Below are positions 18,281 to 27,035 of a DNA stretch of 64,000 bases, piece after piece. This DNA comes from Shewanella litoralis (GTDB lineage: Bacteria; Pseudomonadota; Gammaproteobacteria; Enterobacterales; Shewanellaceae). Numbering within the stretch: position 1 is the first letter of the stretch; the number at the start of each line of letters is the position of its first letter. The stretch spans positions 299,382 through 363,381 of the forward strand of contig NZ_WSRZ01000001.1 in NCBI RefSeq assembly GCF_009828585.1, in the 5' to 3' direction. The notes beneath the pieces were generated by a model that worked only from the letters and a program-made list of their open reading frames with translations, was not told where the DNA came from and made no database searches. A program made the position numbers and the translations under genes.

Positions 18281-19720
18281 GTGATAGCACAACAAGTCAT
18301 TGAAGATACCTGCGAGTGGGCAATTATGCACGGTGTCGCATTTCGCCAAGCTGATAACAGCGCACGACATTGCCCATTTAGCATTGCACCCATGACCATG
18401 AAACTCGATGTATATCAGCATTTGCGCAACGTTACCCCAATGGTGGCTAAACTCATTAATCGTGTGTCAGAAGACCATGATTTTTTGCAAGCCTCACTCA
18501 GTGATGTCGCGAAAGCCGATCCGTTTTTTGGCCATTTAATCCAACTACATCATCAAGCCCATGGTGATACCAATAACCGAAAGAGCGTTGTACGTCAGCC
18601 GCTACTGTTGATGCGTACCGACTATATGGATGATGAACAAAACGGCGCTAAAGTCGTTGAGTTCAATGGTATTGCCGCTGGCATGGCGCCATTTGGCCAA
18701 AAAGCGACAGAATTACACCAGTATATTCAACAACAGTGGCCACACACGTATCAAGCTTGGACCGAAAACCCATCGGCAATACCTGAAAAAAATACTGCAC
18801 TCACCCAATTGGCCTCTGGCATCGCGGTTGCCGCATTTAAGGTGAAAAATGAGGCTGGCGACTCAGGTAAACCGACATTTTTGATGGTGATACAAAAAAA
18901 TGAAGATAATGTGTATGACCAGCATTTGCTTGAAATTGAGCTGCAACGACTCGGTATACGCACCGTTAGACGCACTTTTGAACAACTTAGCACTGAGCTT
19001 TCTAGCGGTGAACATCAGCGGCTGATATTACAAGATGTTGGTGGCATTGATGTGGTCTATTTACGAGCGGGATATCAGTACTCTGACTACTATGCTCCCG
19101 ACATGGACCAACACGAGTGTTGCCACACATTAAGTCAAACACGCCTATTTATAGAGCTACATAATGTTGCCATGAACGCTACCATCAGCCAGCAATTAGC
19201 CACCAGCAAAACAATTCAAATGTTGCTGACAATGATGCCTGCTACTGACTATGTGCGTTGGGGGCTCAGTATTGAAGAAGCCATACTGATAAAAAGTGTA
19301 TTAGCAGAGATGAAACCCGTGAATACAGACACCATTGCGTGGTTTAACACCACAGCCAATAAACAACAATGGGTCTTAAAAAACCAAGGCGAAGGCGGTG
19401 GCCATTGTATTTTTGGTGACGACATCAGTCGTAAACTCAAGCAACTTCCAGCTAAAGAATACGACGCCTGGGCATTAATGCAACGCTTATACCCGCGTGA
19501 GCGCGAAGTGCCGACCATGGCAATACGAGACAGCAAACAAACCTATATTGATAATCTTGTCAGCGAAATTGGGCTGTTTACGGTCACCTTTATTAATGTA
19601 CCTGCTACAACGTTAGATGGATATGCCGGTTATTTAGTCCGCAGCAAACCCGCTAACGAAGGTGAAGGTGGCATCCACAGTGGCCAGGGTATTTTGGACT
19701 CGTTAGCGTTAGTTGATTAA
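18281..19720 (+). CDS. Eukaryotic-type glutathione synthetase homolog
   Basis: The 479-residue ATP-grasp protein resembles eukaryotic GSS rather than bacterial GshB. The N-terminal half contains KVVEFNGIAAGMAP, matching the substrate-binding VEFNTI segment. The glycine-rich ATP loop QGEGGGHCIFG is at about 369-379 (human form REGGGNNLYG). The C-terminus carries SEIGLFTVTF, a GYLVRSK segment and EGEGGIHSGQGILDS, equivalent to the GLLRTK...GGVAAG end of GSS. GTG start with GAG upstream. It is expected to join glycine to gamma-glutamylcysteine, though a related tripeptide is possible because substrate loops differ. It stands alone, without gshA nearby. Confidence 0.82.
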   Translation: MIAQQVIEDTCEWAIMHGVAFRQADNSARHCPFSIAPMTMKLDVYQHLRNVTPMVAKLINRVSEDHDFLQASLSDVAKADPFFGHLIQLHHQAHGDTNNRKSVVRQPLLLMRTDYMDDEQNGAKVVEFNGIAAGMAPFGQKATELHQYIQQQWPHTYQAWTENPSAIPEKNTALTQLASGIAVAAFKVKNEAGDSGKPTFLMVIQKNEDNVYDQHLLEIELQRLGIRTVRRTFEQLSTELSSGEHQRLILQDVGGIDVVYLRAGYQYSDYYAPDMDQHECCHTLSQTRLFIELHNVAMNATISQQLATSKTIQMLLTMMPATDYVRWGLSIEEAILIKSVLAEMKPVNTDTIAWFNTTANKQQWVLKNQGEGGGHCIFGDDISRKLKQLPAKEYDAWALMQRLYPREREVPTMAIRDSKQTYIDNLVSEIGLFTVTFINVPATTLDGYAGYLVRSKPANEGEGGIHSGQGILDSLALVD

Positions 19721-19834
19721 TACCATCACACCCATCAATGAGCGATATCTGACATATTCGACACGATTACTGCGGTGCAAGTAATAAGGCGTAATTAAGA
19801 TCATGCGCCTTTAATCACCTCATCATGAGACGTT

Positions 19835-20371
19835 TTATCGACACTGTCGCGTAGGATCTTTTGCTGAATAGCCTGAAATACCGTGCTCATTAATTTCAAA
19901 ATCACAGCAAGCCATTAGCTGTTCGCGAAATTTAACTCGGCCTCGTTGCACACGACTTTTGGCGCCAGAAAGTGACAAACCAAGTTGATCGGCGATCTGC
20001 TGTTGTGGCATGCCCTCTAACTCGGCTAAACGTAATGGGATACTGTACTTTTCAGGCAGCTCATCAATCAATGGCCGTAAGCATTCGGCGAGCTCTGCAC
20101 GCGCCTCCGCTCCGGTATCTTGCTCTTGTGCGACTAAATTGTCAGGCAATTCATCAAAATGTTGCCGGGCCCGGTAAAAGTCCATCAAGGTGTTATGAGC
20201 AATACGGTATAACCACCCTTTTAAACTGCCTGCAGACTTCAATTGATGTAAATTAACGCTGGCTTTAATGTACACATCTTGCAAAATATCATCGACAGCA
20301 TCAACATCATCGATACGTTTGGTCACATAGGCCCGAAGCTGCGCTTTATGGTTTTGCCATTCTGCCAACAT
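19835..20371 (-). CDS. sigZ: ECF sigma factor, SigZ-like
   Basis: The 178-residue protein has region 2 at about 8-75 (VDDILQDVYIKAS, GWLYRIAHNTLMDFYRAR) and region 4 at about 105-160 (LEGMPQQQIADQLGLSLSGAKSRVQRGR). The C-terminal tail (CCDFEINEHGISGY) resembles SigZ. No anti-sigma gene is adjacent, and SigZ members often lack one. It is a single gene between the glutathione synthetase homolog and a LysR gene. The inducing signal and regulon are unknown. Confidence 0.82.
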   Translation of the reverse strand: MLAEWQNHKAQLRAYVTKRIDDVDAVDDILQDVYIKASVNLHQLKSAGSLKGWLYRIAHNTLMDFYRARQHFDELPDNLVAQEQDTGAEARAELAECLRPLIDELPEKYSIPLRLAELEGMPQQQIADQLGLSLSGAKSRVQRGRVKFREQLMACCDFEINEHGISGYSAKDPTRQCR

Positions 20372-20537
20372 AATAATATCGCCCCAATATTTATCACTAT
20401 AATTAATGGAATTGGTATAACAGGTTAATTAAGACGTATTTATTTGCAAAAGACGCGTAATATTTTATGTTTATCCGCACATTGTATGTATTTTAGCTAT
20501 GATCCACATACTGTTGATACTCTGCTAACTCAGCTCA

Positions 20538-21422
20538 TTATTCAACATCAAGTAACGATATCACCCACTTGTGCAGCGGGTCGTCGTGGTAACGCGGATG
20601 CCAAGCGGCAATCACATCAAAGCTCTCTGGCGATTGCTCCAGCTCAAGAGTCACGACATCTAACCCTTTAATTGCTCGTGAGGGTAAAAAAGCAATGGAG
20701 TCGGTTGTTTCTAGGTACATAGGCACCACCGAAAAACACGGAGCAGACACTACAACGTTACGTTGCAAGCCAAATTGTGCAAACCAGTCATCGATAGAGC
20801 CTTTAAAATTGGGCCGCGATGGTGAGGCAATAATCGTAGGGTATTGAGCAATTTGTGCTAACGACGGTGTGGTTTTCGAGATGCTTGAATGGGTTGATGT
20901 TACACATACATGGTGCTCTTCAAACAGTGTAATCACCCGATAACTCTCAGGAATATAATCAGGAAACGCGATGGCTAAATTGACCTTTCCGCTTTCCATC
21001 TGCTCATGCAGTTTATCTATCTCAAAATCTCGCACTATCAGCTTTAAATTGGGGGCTTGTTCTCTTAGTTTGGCAATCAGCTTAGGCAAAATAACTTGCT
21101 GCGCATAATCAGTCGCAGAAATCACAAAAGTACCTTTGGCCTTATGTGGCACAAAGGTTTTAGTGGCGATAAGTGAGTTAAAATCTATCAACAGCTTATC
21201 GACGTTTATCGACAACTCCTGTGCAAAAGGTGTCGGTACAAAACCATTGGTTTTCCTAACAAACAACCGGTCATCAAAAACATCGCGCAATTTCTTTAAA
21301 TGCTCACTCACCGCTTGTTGAGTCATCCCAAGCTGGCTTGCAGCTTTAGAGGCATTTTCCTCACGCACCAGCGCCTGAAAAACCCTCAATTGCTTTAAGT
21401 CTAATCTGTCTAATTTACTCAC
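20538..21422 (-). CDS. LysR-family transcriptional regulator
   Basis: The winged helix occupies about residues 5-65 (NASKAASQLGMTQQAVSEHL), followed by an effector-binding domain. I choose the GTG at 21422 because GGGGGAA lies just upstream and the protein then starts at the normal LysR position (SKLDRLDLKQLRVFQAL). The longer frame begins with a TTG at 21461. It is divergent from the SDR gene (start 21561), and the intervening 138 bases carry AACAAT...ATTGTT elements suited to a LysR dimer. Confidence 0.85.
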   Translation of the reverse strand: MSKLDRLDLKQLRVFQALVREENASKAASQLGMTQQAVSEHLKKLRDVFDDRLFVRKTNGFVPTPFAQELSINVDKLLIDFNSLIATKTFVPHKAKGTFVISATDYAQQVILPKLIAKLREQAPNLKLIVRDFEIDKLHEQMESGKVNLAIAFPDYIPESYRVITLFEEHHVCVTSTHSSISKTTPSLAQIAQYPTIIASPSRPNFKGSIDDWFAQFGLQRNVVVSAPCFSVVPMYLETTDSIAFLPSRAIKGLDVVTLELEQSPESFDVIAAWHPRYHDDPLHKWVISLLDVE

Positions 21423-21560
21423 AATTCCCCCAAACGCAGTTAACCAAAAGCTAGCTAACAATTATAGCTTGTATCACTCACAATTAACTATTGTTTCAAT
21501 TTGTTTAAGCCGGTCGTTAAAGTTCATCCCATCAAGTTAACTCAACAAGTGGAAACAAAC

Positions 21561-22166
21561 ATGAAAACAGTCATTTTAATTGGTGCGCTAGGCAAAATGG
21601 GTCAAGCAGCGTTATCTGGTTTAGGTAAGCATAAGGTCATCACCGCGGGCCGCTCTGGCAACGTCGACCACATTGTCGATATTACCAATGAGCAGTCGAT
21701 TGAAGATCTATATACAAAAGTCGGTCACTTTGATGCTGTGGTTAATACGGTGGGCGTTTGTGAATATGCGCCATTTGTAGACATGACAGAAGCGCAGTGG
21801 ATGACCACTGTCATGAGCAAAATGATGGGCCAAATTAACCTGGTACGGATTGGCCAAAAATACATTGCTGATGGCGGCTCATTTACCCTAATCAGCGGCA
21901 TATTAAATGTTAAGCCTATTCCGTTTGCGATTGCCGATGCCACCACCAGCGGCGCCATTGATACCTTTGTAAAGTGCGTCGCCTATGAAATGCCAAGAAA
22001 CACCCGCATCAATGTGGTCAACCCAACGGTGTTAACTGAAGCATGGGATGTGTATGGCGAAATGATGCCAGGGTTTGAGCCAGTGCCAGGCAAATTAGTT
22101 GGCAAAGCATTTGAACGTTCTGTCGATGGTTTTATTACGGGTGAAGTGATTTTTGTAGACGCTTAA
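21561..22166 (+). CDS. Short-chain dehydrogenase-like protein lacking the YxxxK pair
   Basis: The 201-residue protein starts at the ATG at 21561 (AAGTGG upstream) rather than an in-frame start 60 bases earlier. The Rossmann nucleotide loop GALGKMG (8-14) and NTVG (62-65) are present. At the catalytic site Ser112 is kept, but the usual YxxxK aligns with D126-ATT-S130, so both key residues are missing. This matches the Lin1944-like SDR subgroup, known for absent active-site residues. It may bind NAD(P) without classic dehydrogenase chemistry. It is probably controlled by the divergent LysR gene. Confidence 0.8.
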   Translation: MKTVILIGALGKMGQAALSGLGKHKVITAGRSGNVDHIVDITNEQSIEDLYTKVGHFDAVVNTVGVCEYAPFVDMTEAQWMTTVMSKMMGQINLVRIGQKYIADGGSFTLISGILNVKPIPFAIADATTSGAIDTFVKCVAYEMPRNTRINVVNPTVLTEAWDVYGEMMPGFEPVPGKLVGKAFERSVDGFITGEVIFVDA

Positions 22167-22177
22167 GCACCTAAGAG

Positions 22178-22204
22178 TGGGGAGTAAAACAGAATTGCTC
22201 CCCA
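22178..22204 (+). terminator. Possible terminator hairpin after the SDR gene
   Basis: TGGGGAG pairs with CTCCCCA 13 bases apart, just after the SDR stop. No T run follows, so Rho-independent termination is uncertain. Confidence 0.35.
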
Positions 22205-22276
22205 TGAACAAATTGCTTATTTAATCAGTCAATTCTTGCCAATTGACTAATAGTTAGGAATATTTAGGAATACCCT

Positions 22277-22489
22277 ATGAAAATTTTTATCATCACAGCC
22301 TTCGCAATATTGTTATCTGGCTGCACACTTTTACACAGCACAGATACCACAAACTCTGAGCCACAAAGCTTAAGCGCTCGCGGCGCTTACATGCAAAACA
22401 CCAATGCAAAAGACACAAAGCAAGTGTGTAAAAAAATCAAACGCCACAAGCATGTCATCACCCGCTGCCGCCCAGTGACGGCGAGCTAA
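22277..22489 (+). CDS. Small lipoprotein
   Basis: The 70-residue precursor has a signal sequence ending in the lipobox LLSGC, with the lipidated cysteine at residue 16. The mature part is short, basic at the end (CKKIKRHKHVITRCRP) and has two cysteines that could pair. TAGGAATA gives a good RBS. It was found as a single gene and resembles small conserved Shewanella/Alteromonadales lipoproteins. The function is unknown. Confidence 0.7.
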   Translation: MKIFIITAFAILLSGCTLLHSTDTTNSEPQSLSARGAYMQNTNAKDTKQVCKKIKRHKHVITRCRPVTAS

Positions 22490-22556
22490 TGTGTGCGGAT
22501 CAGTTTACGTATTGATGCACTCACGAGCCGAATTAATGCCAACACGCTTTACAAAG

Positions 22557-23165
22557 TTATTTACTCTCAGGGATTGAGAGTAACGCATAATCAAATACCG
22601 GATAAAGGGCCGAAGCTGGGTGGCCTGATTTAGCTTGTACCGCTAAGCCATAGCTAACGCTAAGCAAGTATTTAGCCAGCGTTTGTGCTGTTTGCCCCTC
22701 AGGCAAATCGGCGTTATCTATTTTTGCTCCCATGAGTGTGACCAGCCTTGTGACATTCTTTATCCCAGACTCTCTTATAAACGTAAGCGCCTCTTGCGGA
22801 AACGCCACACTGTCAGACTCATTAACACTTTTAACCAACAAGCAGCCTTTTGGTGTTTCGTCATTGGTGAATAAAGTTATAAGACCATGAAAACATGCTT
22901 GTAATTGTGTTTTTAACGAGGCGGTAGAGGTGGGTTGTAATTGGGCGTAATTGGGTTCTACGTATTGCTCAATATAGTGGTGCAGCGCATCTTTAAATAA
23001 CTGCTCTTTAGAGCCAAAGGTGGCGTATAAACTTGAAGTATTTAAGCCAAGCTCAGCAGATAGCATGGCAACAGAAGTGCCAGAGTAACCATTTTGCCAA
23101 AACAAGCGCATTGCTTTATCGATCACTTCATTTTTATCAAACGCTCTTTTTCGTCCGGCTTTCAC
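22557..23165 (-). CDS. TetR-family regulator
   Basis: The 202-residue protein has an AcrR-type helix-turn-helix (about 10-56: LNTSSLYATFGSKEQLF) and a helical sensor domain. The start is a GTG. It is divergent from a decayed membrane-protein gene and the haloalkane dehalogenase gene. Three related inverted repeats lie between them, the nearest 34 bases upstream of its start, which suggests autoregulation plus control of the divergent gene(s). The inducer could be a dehalogenase substrate, but nothing in the sequence proves it. Confidence 0.85.
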   Translation of the reverse strand: MKAGRKRAFDKNEVIDKAMRLFWQNGYSGTSVAMLSAELGLNTSSLYATFGSKEQLFKDALHHYIEQYVEPNYAQLQPTSTASLKTQLQACFHGLITLFTNDETPKGCLLVKSVNESDSVAFPQEALTFIRESGIKNVTRLVTLMGAKIDNADLPEGQTAQTLAKYLLSVSYGLAVQAKSGHPASALYPVFDYALLSIPESK

Positions 23166-23198
23166 TTAAATATTCTTCCACATTAAATTTGTAACACC

Positions 23199-23295
23199 AT
23201 TTTGAAGTCATCACTTCAAAATGTCAATTTATTGCATTGACATTCTAAAGTGATCGTTTCATAATCGCCACATTATGAAGTGAACGCTTCAAAAT
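23199..23295. promoter_or_regulatory. Three related TetR-type operators
   Basis: Three 24-base inverted repeats occur at 23199-23222, 23242-23265 and 23272-23295. The first is perfect, with arms ATTTTGAAGT and ACTTCAAAAT around CATC. The other two share the outer AT-rich ends and a core of the (G/A)AAG...CTTC or AAG...TTTC type. Their centres are 43 and 30 bases apart, so dimers would bind near-integral helical turns. They lie between the TetR gene and the divergent transcription unit. Confidence 0.7.
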
Positions 23296-23309
23296 AGATT
23301 TAAACCCTG

Positions 23310-23560
23310 ATACCTTTATTTTTACATTGGTTTTAGCGGCTTTTTTAATATTTACAGGCGCTGCATTGTGATGGGCGACGGCTGATATCAACAGTCTGGC
23401 GACAATGATTGTGTGGGCGGATTTAGTTCGGTTATTACCCTGGTATATGCAGCCTACTAGGGGTTTGGACCTAACGTATTTGTGTTTATTTCAGCGATGG
23501 ATCTTGTTGCGTCATGCTTATTTATCAAAGGCAGTATGAATGTAACAGGACAGAGATTTA
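23310..23560 (+). pseudogene. Decayed small membrane-protein gene
   Basis: Between the operators and the dehalogenase gene, plus-strand translation gives hydrophobic, protein-like pieces split by stops and frame changes. One is FTLVLAAFLIFTGAAL ending at a TGA. In another frame, GGFSSVITLVYAAY is followed by a TAG where a Trp codon would fit, and then by GFGPNVFVFISAMDLVASCL. The pieces suit a small multi-helix membrane protein that has lost function. I cannot name the family. Confidence 0.45.
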
Positions 23561-23593
23561 GCAGATTAATTTTTATTTTACGAGGGCAATATC

Positions 23594-24505
23594 ATGACAA
23601 TTAAGGCACTTAGAACACCAGAATCTCGTTTTTCTGTATTACCGGCATTTCCTTTTCAACCTCAATATGTAGAAGATTTAGCAGGCTTTGAGTCATTACG
23701 TATGGCTTATATTGATGAAGGCGATAAATCAGCGGAATACACCTTTTTGTGTTTACATGGCGAGCCAACATGGAGCTATTTATACCGCAAAATGATCCCG
23801 GTATTTACCCAAGCAGGGCATCGTGTTGTTGCACCTGACTTGTTTGGTTTTGGCCGTTCTGACAAGCCTGTAGATGATGCCACTTACCACTTTACATTTC
23901 ATCGTGACAGCATAATGCGCTTAATTGAGCGTCTAGACCTTAAAAATATCGTTCTTGTGTGTCAGGACTGGGGCGGCTTTTTAGGGCTAACCATCCCAAT
24001 GGACATGCAAGACAGATTTAAAAAGCTTATTGTGATGAACACTGGCGTTAGCAATGGACAACCTTTGTCTGAGTCGACGATACAATGGATGTCATTTACA
24101 GCGGCAATACCAGAAATGCCAGTCGGTGGATTGATTGCTTGTGATGCTGGCGCGGCCGTCAATGTGATGGATGTTATCGCCTATGATGCGCCATTTCCAG
24201 ATAACAGTTATAAAGCAGGCGTAAGACGTTTCCCGCAAATGATCCCAACCGATGCCAATGATGATGCGGTCAAATACGGTTTACGTGCTATCGAGTTTTT
24301 ATCTCAAACCTGGGAAGGCGAGAGCTTTATGGCCATCGGCATGAAAGACGTCATCTTAGGCGAGCCAGCAATGATGGCATTAAAAGGAGTGATTAAAGGC
24401 TGCCCAGAGCCAATGAAAATAGCTGAGGCTGGTCACTTTGTACAAGAATATGGTGTAGAAGTGGCTGAAAACGCCTTACTGCAGTTTGGTTTGGCGGCAA
24501 AATAA
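23594..24505 (+). CDS. Haloalkane dehalogenase (DhlA/HLD-I type)
   Basis: The alpha/beta-hydrolase of 303 residues has the HGEPTWSYLYRKM oxyanion segment at 55-67 and the nucleophile Asp125 in QDWGG, with Trp126 as a halide-binding residue. The likely acid is Asp252 (GMKDVILGEP) and the base His281 (AGHFVQEYG). The C-terminal part closely follows DhlA (GCPEP...AGHFVQE). It should hydrolyse haloalkanes to alcohol plus halide in the cytoplasm. A GAGGG RBS precedes the ATG. The divergent TetR gene and triple operator suggest substrate-induced expression. Other HLD-I members have unknown natural substrates. Confidence 0.9.
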   Translation: MTIKALRTPESRFSVLPAFPFQPQYVEDLAGFESLRMAYIDEGDKSAEYTFLCLHGEPTWSYLYRKMIPVFTQAGHRVVAPDLFGFGRSDKPVDDATYHFTFHRDSIMRLIERLDLKNIVLVCQDWGGFLGLTIPMDMQDRFKKLIVMNTGVSNGQPLSESTIQWMSFTAAIPEMPVGGLIACDAGAAVNVMDVIAYDAPFPDNSYKAGVRRFPQMIPTDANDDAVKYGLRAIEFLSQTWEGESFMAIGMKDVILGEPAMMALKGVIKGCPEPMKIAEAGHFVQEYGVEVAENALLQFGLAAK

Positions 24506-24523
24506 CACTAGGCTAAACCTGTA

Positions 24524-24551
24524 CAGGCAATGGTAACGCGTTGCCTGTTTT
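24524..24551 (+). terminator. Terminator after the dehalogenase gene
   Basis: CAGGCAA pairs with TTGCCTG across ten bases and is followed by TTTT, 18 bases after the dehalogenase stop. Confidence 0.6.
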
Positions 24552-24643
24552 GCTGACCACTGCAAAGCCAAGTTAGTATAAAATATCGCCCATCCAAAAA
24601 AACGCCTTCATCAGCCAGCTGAATTAATCCGTGAAACACTTAT

Positions 24644-25465
24644 TCACGATCTGGGTAAGCGATAATCTTTCTTGCTCAGATATTCTTGTGGCGAGCAGCC
24701 AAACATCTCTTTAAATGCAGCAATAAAACTACTGACACTTTTATAGCCTAGCTCGTAAGCAACACGGCTAGTGCTTGTCGTTTGCGTTAAATATTCTAAC
24801 GAGTTCATCAACCGATATCGGCTGCGCCATTGTCGATAAGTCATGCCGGTTTGTGCTTTAAAGAGTCGCTCAATGGTGCGCACACTCGCACCAACAATCT
24901 TGGCTAGCTCAGTGAGTGAGGCCTCGTGAGTGGGGTCATTAATAATGTAATTAATTAAATGATTTAATCTTGGGTCATCGCCTGCAGGAAGCGAGATTTC
25001 AGACCCCTCTAGGGCTTCAATTTCGTCAATAATGACCAACCCTAATCGCGCCATAGGGTCGAGTGCGAGTGTGTTAGCGTGTTTAACGAGTTTCAGTATC
25101 AGCTCACGTAATAATGGGGTCATTTTTAACATCGCCACGCCACTTTGCTCGCACCTAACGGCATAGCTTGGATCGATATACAGATTACGCATTTCGGTTT
25201 CTGTCTCTGCCCTCACCTGATGCTCCACCATACTAGGGATCCACACAGCATGAGATGATGGCACCACCCACACAGTGCCTTCGCTGGTTATTTTCATCAC
25301 ACCTTGTGACGCCCATAAAAGCTGGCCTCTTGGATGAGAATGTGATTTTAATGAAATCTCAGCGAGCACGCTGCGACTGTGAGTGAGTACCGGACGAGAA
25401 GGGTCGAGAATATAACCAATCTGTGTGGGTGGAAGTAATGTCGCCTTAGGAACACTCATTGTCAC
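24644..25465 (-). CDS. AraC-family regulator with cupin sensor domain
   Basis: The 273-residue protein has a cupin-like N-terminus (SHPRGQLLWASQGVMK, VVPSSHAVWIPSMVEH) and a C-terminal AraC domain (about 175-270, ending with YKSVSSFIAAFKEMFGCSPQEY). It has the same architecture as the AraC protein at 15100. The start is a GTG at 25465 or the ATG six bases on. It is divergent, at 87 bases, from the DASS-type transporter gene, which it probably regulates. The inducer is unknown. Confidence 0.85.
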   Translation of the reverse strand: MTMSVPKATLLPPTQIGYILDPSRPVLTHSRSVLAEISLKSHSHPRGQLLWASQGVMKITSEGTVWVVPSSHAVWIPSMVEHQVRAETETEMRNLYIDPSYAVRCEQSGVAMLKMTPLLRELILKLVKHANTLALDPMARLGLVIIDEIEALEGSEISLPAGDDPRLNHLINYIINDPTHEASLTELAKIVGASVRTIERLFKAQTGMTYRQWRSRYRLMNSLEYLTQTTSTSRVAYELGYKSVSSFIAAFKEMFGCSPQEYLSKKDYRLPRS

Positions 25466-25552
25466 ATATCTACCTTTTTACGCCAACAAAACTCAATTAT
25501 AGTACGCATCCAGTTTTTTTTAATCAATATTTAAACAATAAGGTACTAGCAG

Positions 25553-26950
25553 ATGGTCAGTAAAATTCCGGTGAAAAACATCATCATTACCTTTGCGCTC
25601 ACCATTGCAGCATGGTTGTTTGCCTTCCCTATGGCAGATTTTCCGGTTAACTTTTCCTACAGTGCGGCGGTGGTGCTAATGACCCTGGTGGGCTGGAGCA
25701 CAGGCCTTATTCCGCCTTACCTGACTGCACTGATATTTTTTGCACTGACAATTATCTTAAAGCTACTAGAACCAAGCGTGCTGTTTGCAGGCTTTGGTTC
25801 AACCGCGGTTTGGTTGATTATTTCTGGGTTTGTTATCGGTACTGCTATTTCAATTTCAGGGCTTGGAAAGACTCTGGCGTCGTTAATTGAACCTCACTTT
25901 ACAGGCAGCTACTTTCGACTCATTTTTGGCCTGGTGTTTAGCGCCGCGCTACTCGGGTTTATCATGCCATCTTCTATCGGCCGTGCGGTGGTATTGATCC
26001 CCATTGGTATCGCGTTGGCCGACCAGGTGGGGTTTGCCCAAGGCAGTAATGGCCGTTTAGGCGTGGTGACCTCTTTAATCATCGCGTGTAACATGCCCAG
26101 TTTTGCGATTTTACCTGCCAACATTCCCAATATGATTTTAAGTGGTTCAAGTGAAACGCTTTTTGGCATCCATTTTGGCTATACTGAATACCTGTGGTTA
26201 CACTTTCCGGTATTGGGACTGTTGAAGTCTTTTGCCATCATCGGCACAACATTACTTGTATTCCCGGCAAAAATTGACCTAGATGCCAACCATGATGTTG
26301 CAGAGTCACACATTGACCCTCAGCAAAAAAACCTACAAATACGTGTTGCTGTCATCTTAGGTATCACGTTGCTATTTTGGGTAACCGACTCAATTCATGG
26401 TGTAAACCCTGCCTGGGTTGGCCTTGTCACCTCTATTATATTGCTGCTACCCAAATGGGGCGTAGTGCCTGCTAAGTCATTTAGTAGCAGTGTTGATTTT
26501 AGTACGATTGTGTTTGTGGCATCGGCGCTAGGATTAGGTGTGCTGGTTAATGAATCGGGCATAGGTGCAGCCCTTGGTGATGTGTTTGCCACCCTGTTAC
26601 CAGGAGAATCTAGCGGCACTTTTGCTAACTATATGGCACTGTCTCTCATTGCAACCGCCACCAGTTTAGTGACCACTGTACAAGGTGTACCTACGGTGTT
26701 GACCCCAATGGCAACCGAATTAGCCCAGGCAACAGGCTTTAGCCTGCCGGCAGTGTTAATGACCCAAGTGGTTGGCTTTTCAACGGTGATATTTCCATAC
26801 CAGGTCGCACCATTAATTCTTGCGATGCAGATGTCAAATGAACCGATATCGCAACTGTTAAAACTCAGTTTGCCTCTCGCACTGTTTACTATCGTTTTCT
26901 TAATGCCAATCAACTATCTATGGTGGCTTGTACTCGGTTGGATTGGTTAA
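25553..26950 (+). CDS. SLC13/DASS-family anion permease
   Basis: The 465-residue protein has about 11-12 membrane segments and repeat-like halves ending in paired motifs. GFGSTAVWLIISGFVIG in the first half and VDFSTIVFVASALGLG in the second are typical of divalent-anion:sodium symporters and related permeases. Members carry dicarboxylates, citrate, sulfate or sulfonates; the substrate cannot be fixed here. It is a single gene facing away from an AraC regulator. An AAGGT RBS precedes the ATG. Confidence 0.78.
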   Translation: MVSKIPVKNIIITFALTIAAWLFAFPMADFPVNFSYSAAVVLMTLVGWSTGLIPPYLTALIFFALTIILKLLEPSVLFAGFGSTAVWLIISGFVIGTAISISGLGKTLASLIEPHFTGSYFRLIFGLVFSAALLGFIMPSSIGRAVVLIPIGIALADQVGFAQGSNGRLGVVTSLIIACNMPSFAILPANIPNMILSGSSETLFGIHFGYTEYLWLHFPVLGLLKSFAIIGTTLLVFPAKIDLDANHDVAESHIDPQQKNLQIRVAVILGITLLFWVTDSIHGVNPAWVGLVTSIILLLPKWGVVPAKSFSSSVDFSTIVFVASALGLGVLVNESGIGAALGDVFATLLPGESSGTFANYMALSLIATATSLVTTVQGVPTVLTPMATELAQATGFSLPAVLMTQVVGFSTVIFPYQVAPLILAMQMSNEPISQLLKLSLPLALFTIVFLMPINYLWWLVLGWIG

Positions 26951-27035
26951 TAGCCCTCACGCCAATTCATAGATAATCGAATATAGTCGAGCAATCATTA
27001 AAATGGCTAAGGCCATAAGCATCGAATACTCGCTG

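Noticed and set aside
23594-24505. Dehalogenase as a fluoroacetate dehalogenase or epoxide hydrolase
   Set aside because: The HGEPTW segment and GCPEP...AGHFVQE ending follow DhlA-type haloalkane dehalogenases much better.
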